64,000 nt of DNA from an uncultured Aquimarina sp. (GCA_947498815.1 CANMLU010000006.1:1-64000); one strand, 5' to 3'. Numbered from the stretch's first letter, positions 8,984 through 16,965 are shown. Notes: generated by a model from the letters alone, not told the origin. A program made the numbers and translations.

Positions 8984-9181
8984 GTCTCGCTTACTTCGGC
9001 GTATGGATCACTCAAAACCACCTTGTCACTTACTTTGCTTAGGGACGCGACTCCTCGTATAAGGGATTTTAACCTCTTGGGGCGTTTATCTATATGGGCT
9101 ATATTTACTATTCAAAGCACACACAAAGGCTATAATGCATATGTGTCCTTTGGGGAGTAAACGTATCATACAAGAAATATT

Positions 9182-9254
9182 CTCGGCAATTCCTAACCAG
9201 GTAAGAATTGTATGTTATAAAAATATTTCACGGAATACAGGGTGTTATATAATT
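9182..9254. repeat. Dispersed 73-base repeat, copy B
   Basis: Direct-orientation partner of 4981-5052. The two copies bracket about 4.1 kb that includes an intact lipoprotein gene, the TPR kinase and two relics. No target-site duplication or terminal inverted repeat was identified. Confidence 0.8.
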
Positions 9255-9524
9255 GATCCTTAAATTATTTTTGCTATTAAGGATAATACATACTTTATAT
9301 ATATTTAAGGAATTCATGTATGGTATTGTCTTTAAAATTACTAGAGGATATATGTTGCTCATCATGCTTTTGAGAAAAGCACACACTTTGGCCTTAAGTG
9401 GTATGAAATTGACATAAGCTAAATGCGCAACGGGTAAATAATTATAAATATTTACAAATAAGTGTAAACCCTAACCTTTAACTTGTGTAAACCATGTCCC
9501 TTTACGAACATTTGAGAAAAACAT

Positions 9525-10259
9525 ATGAGAATATTAATAATATTATTATTTACTTCAAATTTCACTTTTGCTCAATTTTGGGGTGGACAAGAAATTAACG
9601 AATCGGATTTAACAAATTGGATACCAAAATTTGAAATTGAATATGCAGGAACATATCATTTTGGGGAAAGTGAAAGCGAATCTGATTTCCATTTATTTTT
9701 CTCAAGAGACTGTATCATTGGACAGGTTCAGAATGGATATTGGGAAGAAAATACTGGAATTAAGAAAAGTAGTTATATAACTCTAACAAATGTCTCTATA
9801 AATAAAAAAGGAAAACTTACTAGCGACCAACATTCTGGACAATTCGTTAAATATAAAACGGAATCTGGTAATTATATAAAAGGGCTAAAAATTAATAATC
9901 CTTGGACTAGTTGGATTGAAGATAGTGAATTTGAAATTGGAACTAGAACGCAACTCAAGTTTGAAAACATCTATTATGGAAAGTATAGTAAAGCATCTTC
10001 TAGAAAATTAAACATTGATGAGTTAAATCAAATGAGTTCGGAAGATTTGAAATTAATGAGAAATGAAGTTTTTGCTCGATACGGTTATACTTTTAAAAAA
10101 GGAGGAGATATGGATAAGTATTTCAGAAAGCAAGAATGGTATAGAGCTGAACACACAAAAGTTGAACAGTTTTTGACAGAAATTGAACTGTATAATGTCG
10201 AACTAATTAAAAAAAAAAGAATAAAAACGGCTTACAACACGGCTATAAAACATAGCTAA
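9525..10259 (+). CDS. Secreted YARHG-domain protein, 244 aa
   Basis: A signal peptide (LLFTSNFTFAQ) suggests export. The C-terminal third matches the YARHG domain: an LSSEDL-like lead (MSSEDLKLMRNEVFARYGY, about residues 162-180) followed by GGDMDKYFRKQEWY and a terminal helix with ELYNVELIK. YARHG domains are found in exported bacterial proteins and have no established biochemical activity. The N-terminal 140 residues are not recognised. It is a single gene followed by a perfect hairpin at 10301-10320. Confidence 0.8.
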   Translation: MRILIILLFTSNFTFAQFWGGQEINESDLTNWIPKFEIEYAGTYHFGESESESDFHLFFSRDCIIGQVQNGYWEENTGIKKSSYITLTNVSINKKGKLTSDQHSGQFVKYKTESGNYIKGLKINNPWTSWIEDSEFEIGTRTQLKFENIYYGKYSKASSRKLNIDELNQMSSEDLKLMRNEVFARYGYTFKKGGDMDKYFRKQEWYRAEHTKVEQFLTEIELYNVELIKKKRIKTAYNTAIKHS

Positions 10260-10300
10260 TAAGTGCTAAATAGAAAGGTCAGTGTTTATTTATGAATACC

Positions 10301-10320
10301 GCCAAATTTTTAAATTTGGC
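10301..10320 (+). terminator. Perfect hairpin GCCAAATTT/AAATTTGGC with T tail
   Basis: A 20-base perfect palindrome is followed by TTTTAAAATT, 41 bases after the stop of the YARHG gene. It can terminate transcription. Its surroundings (CAACACGGCTATAA at about 10231 and AATCCGAAAAGTTAG at about 10370) look like the structured tails between single-gene units in flavobacterial genomes. Confidence 0.6.
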
Positions 10321-10442
10321 TTTTAAAATTGATAAGTTAAAACAAAACATAAAAATTCGGCTCTGTGTTAATCCGAAAAGTTAGTGTCTTTTTGCACGCT
10401 ACGTTTCATACACTAGATCCTTATATACAATACCCAAACCGA

Positions 10443-10925
10443 ATGGCTGAAGACAAAGAATTTAGAGTTGTAATACCAAAAGAACATTATCACGTTCTGA
10501 ATTTTAATACCGACGGATTACCTGGAGTTGCAGTTGTGAATAAAAGTTTAGCGGAATTTGAACCGAAAGAAGTGTTTGTATGGCATTGTTCGGTAATGTT
10601 ACAATGTGAAAAGCTAATTGAAAACGGAATGCCTTCACGAGAAGAAGTTGAAATACTGGACAAATTTGGAGACTTCCTTGATGACAAAATAAAAGAAGTC
10701 GATAAGGAAAAACCAAACGGACTTTTTCTCGCAAGAATTACGTGGAATGGAAGGCGTGAATTGATTTGGCGGATTTTTGACCCAGAAATTGCGAATGACT
10801 TTCTGAAAGACTTAATTGAACGAGAAGACCATCCTCGGAATTTTGCCTATCGAATTGACGAAGATGAAGATTGGAAATTGACCGAATGGTATCTAAAAAA
10901 AAAGAATAAAGAAAACACCTTATAA
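10443..10925 (+). CDS. DUF695-like cytoplasmic protein
   Basis: No signal peptide. I chose ATG 10443 (MAEDKEFRVV) rather than a GTG at 10365, because the 26 extra residues come from the intergenic structured tail. The chain contains a conserved-looking central block (DKFGDFLDDKIKE), then LFLARITWNGRRELIWRIFD, and ends with an EDEDWKLTEWYL block, which fits the DUF695 family. Function of that family is unknown. Codon use is noticeably less AT-biased than the neighbours. The gene sits between two structured tails and is probably an independently acquired unit. Confidence 0.65.
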   Translation: MAEDKEFRVVIPKEHYHVLNFNTDGLPGVAVVNKSLAEFEPKEVFVWHCSVMLQCEKLIENGMPSREEVEILDKFGDFLDDKIKEVDKEKPNGLFLARITWNGRRELIWRIFDPEIANDFLKDLIEREDHPRNFAYRIDEDEDWKLTEWYLKKKNKENTL

Positions 10926-10930
10926 CACAA

Positions 10931-10959
10931 AATAAAAAGCATTAAAACGACTTTTTATT
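10931..10959 (+). terminator. Hairpin AATAAAAAG/CTTTTTATT after the DUF695-like gene
   Basis: Nine-base arms enclose an 11-base loop, six bases after the stop codon, ending in T-rich sequence. GAACCGTTACCTGC follows. Confidence 0.5.
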
Positions 10960-10998
10960 TGAACCGTTACCTGCAAGCGCAAAAAATCCTACTAAACA

Positions 10999-11373
10999 AT
11001 GACAATTAGAATAATTCACAAAATCTTGACCTTTTGCATCGCAACAGTTTGGATTGTAAACGGATTATTTTGCAAAGTGTTAAATCTTATTTCTCGACAC
11101 GAACAAATTGTTGCCCGGATTTTAGGAGATAATTATTCTCGAGTTTTAACAATTTTAATTGGTCTTTCGGAAATAGTGATGGCTATTTGGGTTTTAAGTA
11201 AATTTAAGTCAAAATTAAATGCAATAACTCAAATCGCAATAGTTGGATTAATAAACACTTTAGAATTTATTCTCGTTCCAGACCTATTACTTTGGGGAAA
11301 ACTAAATTCTTTGTTTGCCTTCCTTTTTATACTGGTTGTATATTTCAACGAGTTTTATTTGAATAAAAAATAA
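10999..11373 (+). CDS. DoxX-like small membrane protein, 124 aa
   Basis: Four hydrophobic segments (about residues 8-28, 48-66, 72-95 and 98-118) and the overall length fit DoxX-like integral membrane proteins. First gene of a tight cluster: 15 bases to the DUF2071 gene, which overlaps the methyltransferase gene, which abuts a fourth membrane-protein gene. DoxX-like and DUF2071 proteins commonly co-occur, but the shared function is not established. Any link to redox or quinone chemistry would be inference. Confidence 0.7.
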   Translation: MTIRIIHKILTFCIATVWIVNGLFCKVLNLISRHEQIVARILGDNYSRVLTILIGLSEIVMAIWVLSKFKSKLNAITQIAIVGLINTLEFILVPDLLLWGKLNSLFAFLFILVVYFNEFYLNKK

Positions 11374-11388
11374 ATCAACAAACTTGAT

Positions 11389-12126
11389 ATGCTTTCATTC
11401 CTAAAAAATCATCCTTTTGCAGTAGAATCATTTTTTGAAAGCTCAACAGTTTTGACTTTTGCTGTTCCTAAAGAGCTACTACAAAATCTAATCCCCGAAT
11501 GCTTGCAACTTGATACATTTCAAGACAAATGGGGATTTGTGGCAGTTGCAATGGTTCAAACAAAAGAATTAAGACCAAAAGGGTTCCCTAAGTTTATGGG
11601 CAACAACTTTTTTTTAATTGGTTATCGTGTTTTTGTACGTTATACTTCAAATTCAGGTAAAAACCTACGTGGTTTATACATTTTAAAATCTGAAACTGAC
11701 AAAAAGAAAATGAAGTTTATGGGCAACATATTTACCCATTACAACTACACTACAACTTACATTAAACAATCTATAACAGACAAAACACAAGAATTATCTT
11801 CAATTAAATCAAATTTTAAACTCACATTAGACCAAGCAGAACAAGAAATTTCTTTACCCGAAAATTCACCATTTGCTAACTGGAAAGAAGCAAGAAGATA
11901 TGCGGGACCATTACCTTTTACTTTCACGTACAATAAAGAAACCAAAGAAGTTTTAATAATTGAAGGAGTAAGACAAAACTGGAAACCAAGTCCTGTAAAA
12001 GTGATTAATTATAAATTTGATTTCTTGAATAAAATAAAACTTCAAAATTCTGTATTAGCAAATGCCTTTGTAATTAGAAATATTCCTTACCAATGGAAAA
12101 AAGGTAAAATTGAATTATGGAAATAA
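11389..12126 (+). CDS. DUF2071 (YqjF-like) family protein, 245 aa
   Basis: The chain matches the DUF2071 pattern: an N-terminal PKELLQNLIPECLQLD block, WGFVAVAMVQTKELRPKGFP, a central NFFLIGYRVFVRY strand, LRGLYILKSETD, and the late YAGPLPFTF motif. Soluble, with no signal. The structural relatives resemble acetoacetate decarboxylase-type folds, but activity is not known. It overlaps the following methyltransferase gene by 10 bases, showing translational coupling. Confidence 0.8.
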   Translation: MLSFLKNHPFAVESFFESSTVLTFAVPKELLQNLIPECLQLDTFQDKWGFVAVAMVQTKELRPKGFPKFMGNNFFLIGYRVFVRYTSNSGKNLRGLYILKSETDKKKMKFMGNIFTHYNYTTTYIKQSITDKTQELSSIKSNFKLTLDQAEQEISLPENSPFANWKEARRYAGPLPFTFTYNKETKEVLIIEGVRQNWKPSPVKVINYKFDFLNKIKLQNSVLANAFVIRNIPYQWKKGKIELWK

Positions 12127-12869
12127 AGAGACGGAAATTTCAGGGAGTATTAAATATTTTAAGCTTTAATAGGCATTTTTATGTGTTTGGTTTAATAGCG
12201 CTAGCTATAATAATTATAAGTTATTTAGTATTTAGTTGGTCAAATCTATTGTTTTGGATTGTTTTTTTGGCTTTCTTATATGGTTTAATAATGCCATTAA
12301 TTATTTCTGCTTATGTATATGATTTTTCGGGCTATTATAAATTCAACTGGTTAAAAAACTTTAATTTGACCGATTCCGAAGACAAACAAATTTTAAATAT
12401 TAATGCAGGGTTTGATGAAACAAGCTTTATAATCAAAAACTATTTCCCTAAATCAGATTTAAAAGTGTTTGATTTTTATAATGCAGAGAAACATACTGAA
12501 CCAGCTATTATAAGAGCAAGAAAAGTGAGTTTAGTTTATCCAAATACCCAACAAATTATTTCAAACTTGATTCCATTAAAAGACAATTCAGTCGATTTGA
12601 TTTTTTTACTTTCAGCTGCACACGAAATTCGTTCTCAAAACGAAAAAATTCGGTTTTTAAAAGAATGTCACCGGGTTTGTAAATCGAATGCTAATGTAAT
12701 AATGATTGAGCATTTGAGAGATTTCCCAAACTTTGTAGCATTTTCAGTTGGTTTTACTCACTTCTTTTCAAAGAAAACCTGGAGAAATGCTTTTAAGAAT
12801 GCTGGTTTTACGACATTTAATGAACAAAAGTTCACACCTTTTATGTCAATCTTTAATAGCTGTCCATAA
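12117..12869 (+). CDS. Membrane-anchored class I SAM-dependent methyltransferase-like protein
   Basis: Two hydrophobic segments near the N-terminus (about residues 17-40 and 44-65) are followed by a methyltransferase-like domain: a degenerate motif I (ILNINAGFDET), a later DNSVDLIFLLSAAHE block typical of motif IV, LKECHRVCKSNANVIMIEH resembling motif VI, and a C-terminal FKNAGF element. The glycine-rich SAM loop is weaker than in typical members, so substrate and even activity are uncertain. It is coupled to DUF2071 upstream and to the next gene, whose ATG follows directly after its stop codon. Confidence 0.7.
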   Translation: MEIKRRKFQGVLNILSFNRHFYVFGLIALAIIIISYLVFSWSNLLFWIVFLAFLYGLIMPLIISAYVYDFSGYYKFNWLKNFNLTDSEDKQILNINAGFDETSFIIKNYFPKSDLKVFDFYNAEKHTEPAIIRARKVSLVYPNTQQIISNLIPLKDNSVDLIFLLSAAHEIRSQNEKIRFLKECHRVCKSNANVIMIEHLRDFPNFVAFSVGFTHFFSKKTWRNAFKNAGFTTFNEQKFTPFMSIFNSCP

Positions 12870-13266
12870 ATGCAAATTCATATAAATATAATTGGGATTT
12901 TTTTAATTGCTTTGGCATTAGTTCATATTATCTTTCCAAATTATTTTAACTGGAACAAAGAGCTTAAATCTTTGAGTTTAATCAACCGTCAAATGATGAC
13001 TATACATACGTTTTTTATTGCGTTTACAGTGTTACTTATGGGTTTACTATGTTTGACATCATCAAACCAACTAATTGAAACTAATCTCGGAAAAAAAAAT
13101 ATCACTGGGACTTGGTATATTTTGGGCTGTTCGACTTTTTATACAGTTTTTTGGATATTCGACTGACCTTTGGAAAGGTAAAAAACTTGAAACCTTAATA
13201 CATATTTTGTTCTCAATACTTTGGTTATATATTAGTTCAATATTTCTGATTAACTATTATAATTGA
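12870..13266 (+). pseudogene. Small membrane protein gene with a poly-A frameshift
   Basis: The first frame (from ATG 12870) gives two membrane spans and continues to QLIETNLGKK. At 13091-13099 there is a run of nine A. In the first frame the protein ends out of register at 13166; with one A fewer the chain would continue LGKKISLGLGIFWAVRLFIQFFGY and two more spans to the TGA at 13264-13266, giving a coherent four-span protein of about 131 residues. It therefore looks like one gene broken, or switched, by a single base in a homopolymer. A sequencing error cannot be excluded. Fourth gene of the DoxX/DUF2071/methyltransferase cluster. Confidence 0.7.
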
Positions 13267-13294
13267 GAATGAAAGCCAGCAGGCAACAATGTAT

Positions 13295-13313
13295 CCTATG
13301 TAAAGCCCTTTCC
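13295..13313 (+). repeat. 19-base repeat, copy 1 (inverted partner at 15408-15426)
   Basis: CCTATGTAAAGCCCTTTCC here matches the reverse complement of 15408-15426 at 18 of 19 positions. It lies just after the frameshifted membrane-protein gene, next to GCCAGCAGGCAACAATG, a gene-tail-like sequence. Confidence 0.6.
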
Positions 13314-13416
13314 CAAGTCTTAGGTTAAAAATACGATATTTTTTATTTCTAATTATCTCATATTGATGATTTTATATTGTTGAACAGGGAAGCCTTCATT
13401 GAACCTATTTTAAAAA

Positions 13417-13447
13417 AAAGAAGGCCGGATGAGACCCAACCTTCTTT
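13417..13447 (-). terminator. Terminator of the repeat lipoprotein gene
   Basis: AAAGAAGG and CCTTCTTT form an 8-base stem. On the minus strand it is followed by a run of T (the A run at 13412-13419), 50 bases downstream of the stop codon at 13497. Confidence 0.7.
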
Positions 13448-13496
13448 CTTTACACTAAATATATTTGGTACAAATTTTTAAGAAGATCACACTCTT

Positions 13497-14405
13497 CTAC
13501 CCAATATACCGAATAGTCCAATAACTAGTATTTCTAACAACTACTATCCATCCGTCAGGTATTCCAGCTCCAGGGACTACTCTTTCGGTCCTTCCTACAC
13601 TAGCATTGCCAAGATATTTCATAGTCCAATAGTTATTTCCAACACTAACTACTACCCAATCTTTTGGTTGAGCAACATTGGGCCAAATTCTTTCTGTTTT
13701 TCCATAACTTGCTCCACCAACATATTTTATAGTCCAATAGTTACTTCTAACATTAACTACTACCCAATCTTTTGGTTGAGCAGCATTGGGCCAAATTCTT
13801 TCTGTTTTTCCATAACTTGCTCCTCCAACATATTTTATAGTCCAATAATTACTTCTAACATTAACTACCACCCAATCTATTGGTGGAGTAGTATTGGGCC
13901 AAACCCTTTCCGTTTTTCCATAACTTGCTCCTCCAACATATTTTATAGTCCAATAGTTACTTCTAACATTAACTACTGCCCAATCTTTTGGTGGAGCAGC
14001 ATTGGGCCAAATCCTTTCTGTTTTTCCATAACTTGCTCCACCAACATATTTTATAGTCCAATAATTACTACTAACATTAACTACTACCCAATCCTCTGCT
14101 TGTATGGTCATGATGTCATTAGGAACTATTCTTAGTGTTGCTCCATAAGGAGCTCCGATTGCATATGTAATTGTTTTATACGTTGATCGAACACCTGTGA
14201 GCACCCAACCCTCTGGTACAGGTGTACTTAGGCTAACTTGTAGTTCTGCTCCATAGTTTATACGAGATTTGCCTGGTATATCAGGTTTAGACAATGATTC
14301 TAGTCCCTCTTGTTCTTCAAATGAATTGTGTTCATCCGTCTCACAAGAGAATAACAGAAATGAAAAAATAGCTAATGTGCATAAAAATCTTTTTTTACGT
14401 AACAT
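13497..14405 (-). CDS. Lipoprotein made of 36-residue tandem repeats, 302 aa
   Basis: The N-terminus has a signal and lipobox (FSFLLFSC). After about 50 linker residues the protein consists of six full repeats and a half repeat, each with the core NYWTIKYVGGASYGKTERIW and a leading DWVVV strand. Repeats 2-5 are almost identical at DNA level, the first and sixth are diverged, and the last stops after SYWTIRYIG. Conserved Trp, Tyr, Gly and Arg at fixed positions suggest a repeated beta fold, possibly a beta-prism or propeller for surface binding, but I recognise no named family. Single gene with its own palindrome-type promoter and terminator. Confidence 0.8.
   Translation of the reverse strand: MLRKKRFLCTLAIFSFLLFSCETDEHNSFEEQEGLESLSKPDIPGKSRINYGAELQVSLSTPVPEGWVLTGVRSTYKTITYAIGAPYGATLRIVPNDIMTIQAEDWVVVNVSSNYWTIKYVGGASYGKTERIWPNAAPPKDWAVVNVRSNYWTIKYVGGASYGKTERVWPNTTPPIDWVVVNVRSNYWTIKYVGGASYGKTERIWPNAAQPKDWVVVNVRSNYWTIKYVGGASYGKTERIWPNVAQPKDWVVVSVGNNYWTMKYLGNASVGRTERVVPGAGIPDGWIVVVRNTSYWTIRYIG
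13662..14093 (-). repeat. Four near-identical 108-base coding tandem repeats
   Basis: Units of 108 bases (36 codons) repeat in frame with very few differences. The identity at silent positions points to recent duplication, and copy number is likely to vary between strains by slippage or recombination. Confidence 0.9.
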
Positions 14406-14466
14406 GTTTAATTATTTAATAGTTAATAAATATTATTTATATCGGAGAAGTTTTTCTCTGACATAC

Positions 14467-14513
14467 TAAAATTAAATTGATTTTTGATACATTACCACCC
14501 TGAAAACAGTGGT
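14467..14513 (-). promoter_or_regulatory. Activator-type promoter of the repeat lipoprotein gene (motif copy 4)
   Basis: Minus-strand ACCACTGTTTTCAGGGTGGT at 14513-14494 has the same CACTG-N4-CAGGG plan with the centre as TTTT instead of AAAA. The -7-like box TAATTTTA ends at 14467, 33 bases after the CAG. The leader to the ATG at 14405 is about 56 bases. The remaining gap to 14727 holds nothing else notable. Confidence 0.65.
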
Positions 14514-14727
14514 TATCATTTTTTTAATTTTTTATGAAATTTTGGTTAAGACAAACGAAAACCCCTTTGTGTTTATTGTTCTAAATCAGGATAGTGATAT
14601 CAATGAAAACACCAGTAAACACTAAGGAATCTCAACTAAAGAAAGCAGTTTTTTGAATAATCTAATTGAATACCTGTAATTACTCAAAATTATTTAAAAA
14701 GAGTTATTTTTAAAGAAAACTTAATAT

Positions 14728-14930
14728 ATGAATATCTTCAATCCTATAACACATTTTTATAGTGAAGAATCTTGCCGGCTTCATTTCAAATTAGAAAGAG
14801 ATAGGATTAGGAGTAGAATCTCAACGATATGGTCATGAAAAGCATTATTAAAGGCGGTTTGGAATTATCTTACCTGCTAAAGTGCCAGTCTTTTTTTAGT
14901 TTCTATTCTGTTTTTTCTTTTCAACGCCAT
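14728..14930 (+). pseudogene. Decayed IS1595-like transposase, N-terminal fragment
   Basis: ATG 14728 opens FYSEESCRLHFKLERDRI, a typical IS1595/ISXO2-type N-terminus, followed in other frames by YGHEKHY, LKAVWNYLTC and LKCQS, which recall the zinc-ribbon part of these transposases. A stop at 14836-14838 and frameshifts break it, and the catalytic domain is missing. Confidence 0.65.
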
Positions 14931-14932
14931 TC

Positions 14933-15334
14933 TTAATTTGAATATAATTTATATTCTATTCTCACAATTATACCAATTATGATAGATTCAAGCAAGAAAT
15001 AAATAAATCCTAATTTGGTAAGTTTTTCAAAGTGAAATATTACTAACCCAAGAGAGCCTAAGGCATATAAACTGTTACAAGCTATTAATACTCCTAAAAA
15101 AAGTTTCCAATTTGACCTCATAAATCTCCAACAACTTATAGAATATATAAACAAACAAAAAGCAGTTATAGATAAGATATAAAGAGCCTTGCTTGGCATT
15201 CCAAAATACTTTTTAAGTTGTATTATTCCGAACAATGAAATTGTGGTCAACAAAGCACCAAAGGCATCAACAAGAAAAATTTTTTGGGGATTAGCTGTTA
15301 GTCTGTTAAGAAAAATTGATACTCTATTTAACAT
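14933..15334 (-). CDS. Four-span membrane protein of unknown function, 133 aa
   Basis: Hydrophobic stretches at about residues 20-38, 48-66, 74-95 and 100-120 indicate four membrane helices and no signal peptide. No family is recognised with confidence. It lies between an IS1595 relic and a similar small membrane-protein gene at 15627-16028, all on the minus strand, but the gap of nearly 300 bases suggests separate transcription. Confidence 0.65.
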   Translation of the reverse strand: MLNRVSIFLNRLTANPQKIFLVDAFGALLTTISLFGIIQLKKYFGMPSKALYILSITAFCLFIYSISCWRFMRSNWKLFLGVLIACNSLYALGSLGLVIFHFEKLTKLGFIYFLLESIIIGIIVRIEYKLYSN

Positions 15335-15407
15335 CTTTTATTTTTATAATCTATTGCGTCTTTGAACTTGTTAATAAACATTTTTTATAATATTCTAAAC
15401 TAGCCTA

Positions 15408-15426
15408 GGAAAGGGCTTTATATAGG
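15408..15426 (-). repeat. 19-base repeat, copy 2 (inverted partner at 13295-13313)
   Basis: The reverse complement CCTATATAAAGCCCTTTCC differs at one position from 13295-13313. It lies in the otherwise empty gap 15335-15626. The two copies flank the repeat lipoprotein and the four-span membrane-protein gene. Confidence 0.6.
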
Positions 15427-15626
15427 CATGGTATTGTAGGCGATTTTTACAATATTATTCCTATTTTATCAAATTTTCATTTCCATTATTTTTTTAAATA
15501 TGGTTTTATTTTCTTGTAGAGTTTTTACAAAATTCAGGATTAAAAATCAAATAAAAAAATTAAATCAATTCATCATAAACTTTGTAATACCATAAAGAGT
15601 AATTATTTCTCATTTTATGATAATAA

Positions 15627-16028
15627 CTAAGGCATATGAATTCTGAATTTCTCTTTTACCAGTAGTAAAACTCCGGCTGTAACTTCAATAAATTCAAAGG
15701 CCAAAAAACCAGTTTGAGTAGGACTTAAAAATCCAACCATAACACTTCCCACAATACGAAATATAATAAACATTCCAATAATGATGGTTGTTAAAAGTAC
15801 CGAATAAACCCAAGTGCCACTGAAGTATTGTAACAGTAAATTAGCAACGCCTATCCCTGTCATTAATCCCGTATAAATAAGAATAAATGCGATTTCTCCG
15901 TCAGAATTAATGGCGCTTAGGTCAATTCGCTTTAGTTTAGCAGGAACATCAAACAAAACAGAAAGTCCCGAGATTAAAAAATAAAGCGCCATAATATTTG
16001 TAAATATGTATGCTAGTTTTCTTTTCAT
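15627..16028 (-). CDS. Four-span DUF4345-like membrane protein, 133 aa
   Basis: Predicted integral membrane protein with four helices (about residues 7-26, 46-68, 73-95, 103-122). The GEIAFILIYTGLMTGIGVANLLL block after an NSDGE loop resembles DUF4345-type proteins, whose function is unknown; I hold the family call loosely. A short membrane-protein relic lies upstream at 16146-16256. Confidence 0.65.
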   Translation of the reverse strand: MKRKLAYIFTNIMALYFLISGLSVLFDVPAKLKRIDLSAINSDGEIAFILIYTGLMTGIGVANLLLQYFSGTWVYSVLLTTIIIGMFIIFRIVGSVMVGFLSPTQTGFLAFEFIEVTAGVLLLVKEKFRIHMP

Positions 16029-16145
16029 ATTGAGCTTTTATCTATTAAAGATTTAGGTCTATTTATTAAGGATACCTTTTTTATGAGCAGGTTTCCGAAT
16101 TAGTATTATCCAATAAAACCAATAATTGATCATAAATGTTTCATT

Positions 16146-16256
16146 TCATAATCCAAATAATTCGGTAATAGTTCTACTACAAGGGCAGCCAGTTCCAAGA
16201 AATTTTTTACTTAAAAACACAAGTCCAATTGAAATGACTGCCCAAATTACAACAAG
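16146..16256 (-). pseudogene. Short membrane-protein relic
   Basis: An open frame between two stop codons encodes VVIWAVISIGLVFLSKKF followed by LGTGCPCSRTITELFGL and TGA. It has one good membrane span and a CxC pair but no start codon, so it is likely the remains of a small protein. Confidence 0.3.
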
Positions 16257-16284
16257 TTATATCAGGCTTTTTTTAAACAGACCT

Positions 16285-16674
16285 TCAAGAAACATTCATT
16301 CTTTTTCCTGAATACATTTTAGAGTTTATGACGTATTTATTTTGTTCAGTGTCACTATCAGATACAAGAAGCATAAATAAATACATTGCACCTACTATAG
16401 GTATAAACACCAACAACATCATCCAACCACTTCTTCCAACATCATGGAGTCTCCTAACAAAAACAGCCAGTCCAGGTACTAAAATTGCCAGTGCATAAAT
16501 AAGACTTACTGGCCCATATCCAATTCCCTCTATAATGATTTCAGAATTATTTTCAACAATCATTATCATAGTTAAAAAAAGTACATTGAAAAAGGCAAAC
16601 ACCCAAAATTCTTTCCTTCTTGCTCTTCCGTTAAAGTTCGCATACTGCTTTAAAACTTTTAAATACCAATTCAT
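16285..16674 (-). CDS. DUF805 family inner-membrane protein
   Basis: The pattern is typical of DUF805: NGRARRKEFWVFAFFN near the N-terminus, then two membrane spans, VRRLHDVGRSGWMMLL in the middle, and a last span before a charged tail. About 129 residues, the usual family length. Function unknown. The nearest upstream promoter-like signal on this strand is motif copy 5 at 16966-17016, whose transcript could reach this gene with a leader of nearly 290 bases. Confidence 0.85.
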   Translation of the reverse strand: MNWYLKVLKQYANFNGRARRKEFWVFAFFNVLFLTMIMIVENNSEIIIEGIGYGPVSLIYALAILVPGLAVFVRRLHDVGRSGWMMLLVFIPIVGAMYLFMLLVSDSDTEQNKYVINSKMYSGKRMNVS

Positions 16675-16849
16675 AATTTCCCCAATTTAATTTTCCTACT
16701 CATAGGCTTTTCGGTTTCGCCCCGTTTTTTTTAGGTGGTTTCTGGTCTCCACTTTCTTAAAAATTTGCTTAAACTCATAAAAAATTGTTAAGTCAATTTT
16801 AGATTCACTTGTCTATTTTATAAGCTTTATAGTTATCTATGATAAAAAT

Positions 16850-16936
16850 TCACCCTAATTTTTTGATTATTAAGAATACATAATATATTTTCCAATCATC
16901 GCATTTCTTTTTCAAAGGTGTTGATATATTGCTCAT
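16850..16936 (-). CDS. Possible 28-residue peptide
   Basis: ATG 16936 to TGA 16850-16852 encodes a Lys-rich 28-residue peptide, MSNISTPLKKKCDDWKIYYV and a short hydrophobic end. Nothing in the product itself shows it is real. The reason to list it is that a strong palindrome-type promoter (copy 5) would start transcription about 24 bases upstream. It could instead be leader sequence for the DUF805 gene. Confidence 0.25.
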   Translation of the reverse strand: MSNISTPLKKKCDDWKIYYVFLIIKKLG

Positions 16937-16965
16937 CACAGATGTACTTAAAGAGTTGTATAGTG

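Noticed and set aside
10365-10442. GTG start adding 26 residues to the DUF695-like protein
   Set aside because: The added residues come from the structured intergenic tail; ATG 10443 begins the family-like sequence.
13662-14093. Regularly spaced repeats, considered as a CRISPR array
   Set aside because: The whole 108-base unit repeats, there are no unique spacers, and it is coding in frame.
13668-14135. 155-codon + strand ORF opposite the repeat lipoprotein gene
   Set aside because: It is the antisense shadow of the tandem repeats; its repetitive composition follows from the real gene, which has signal peptide, promoter and terminator.
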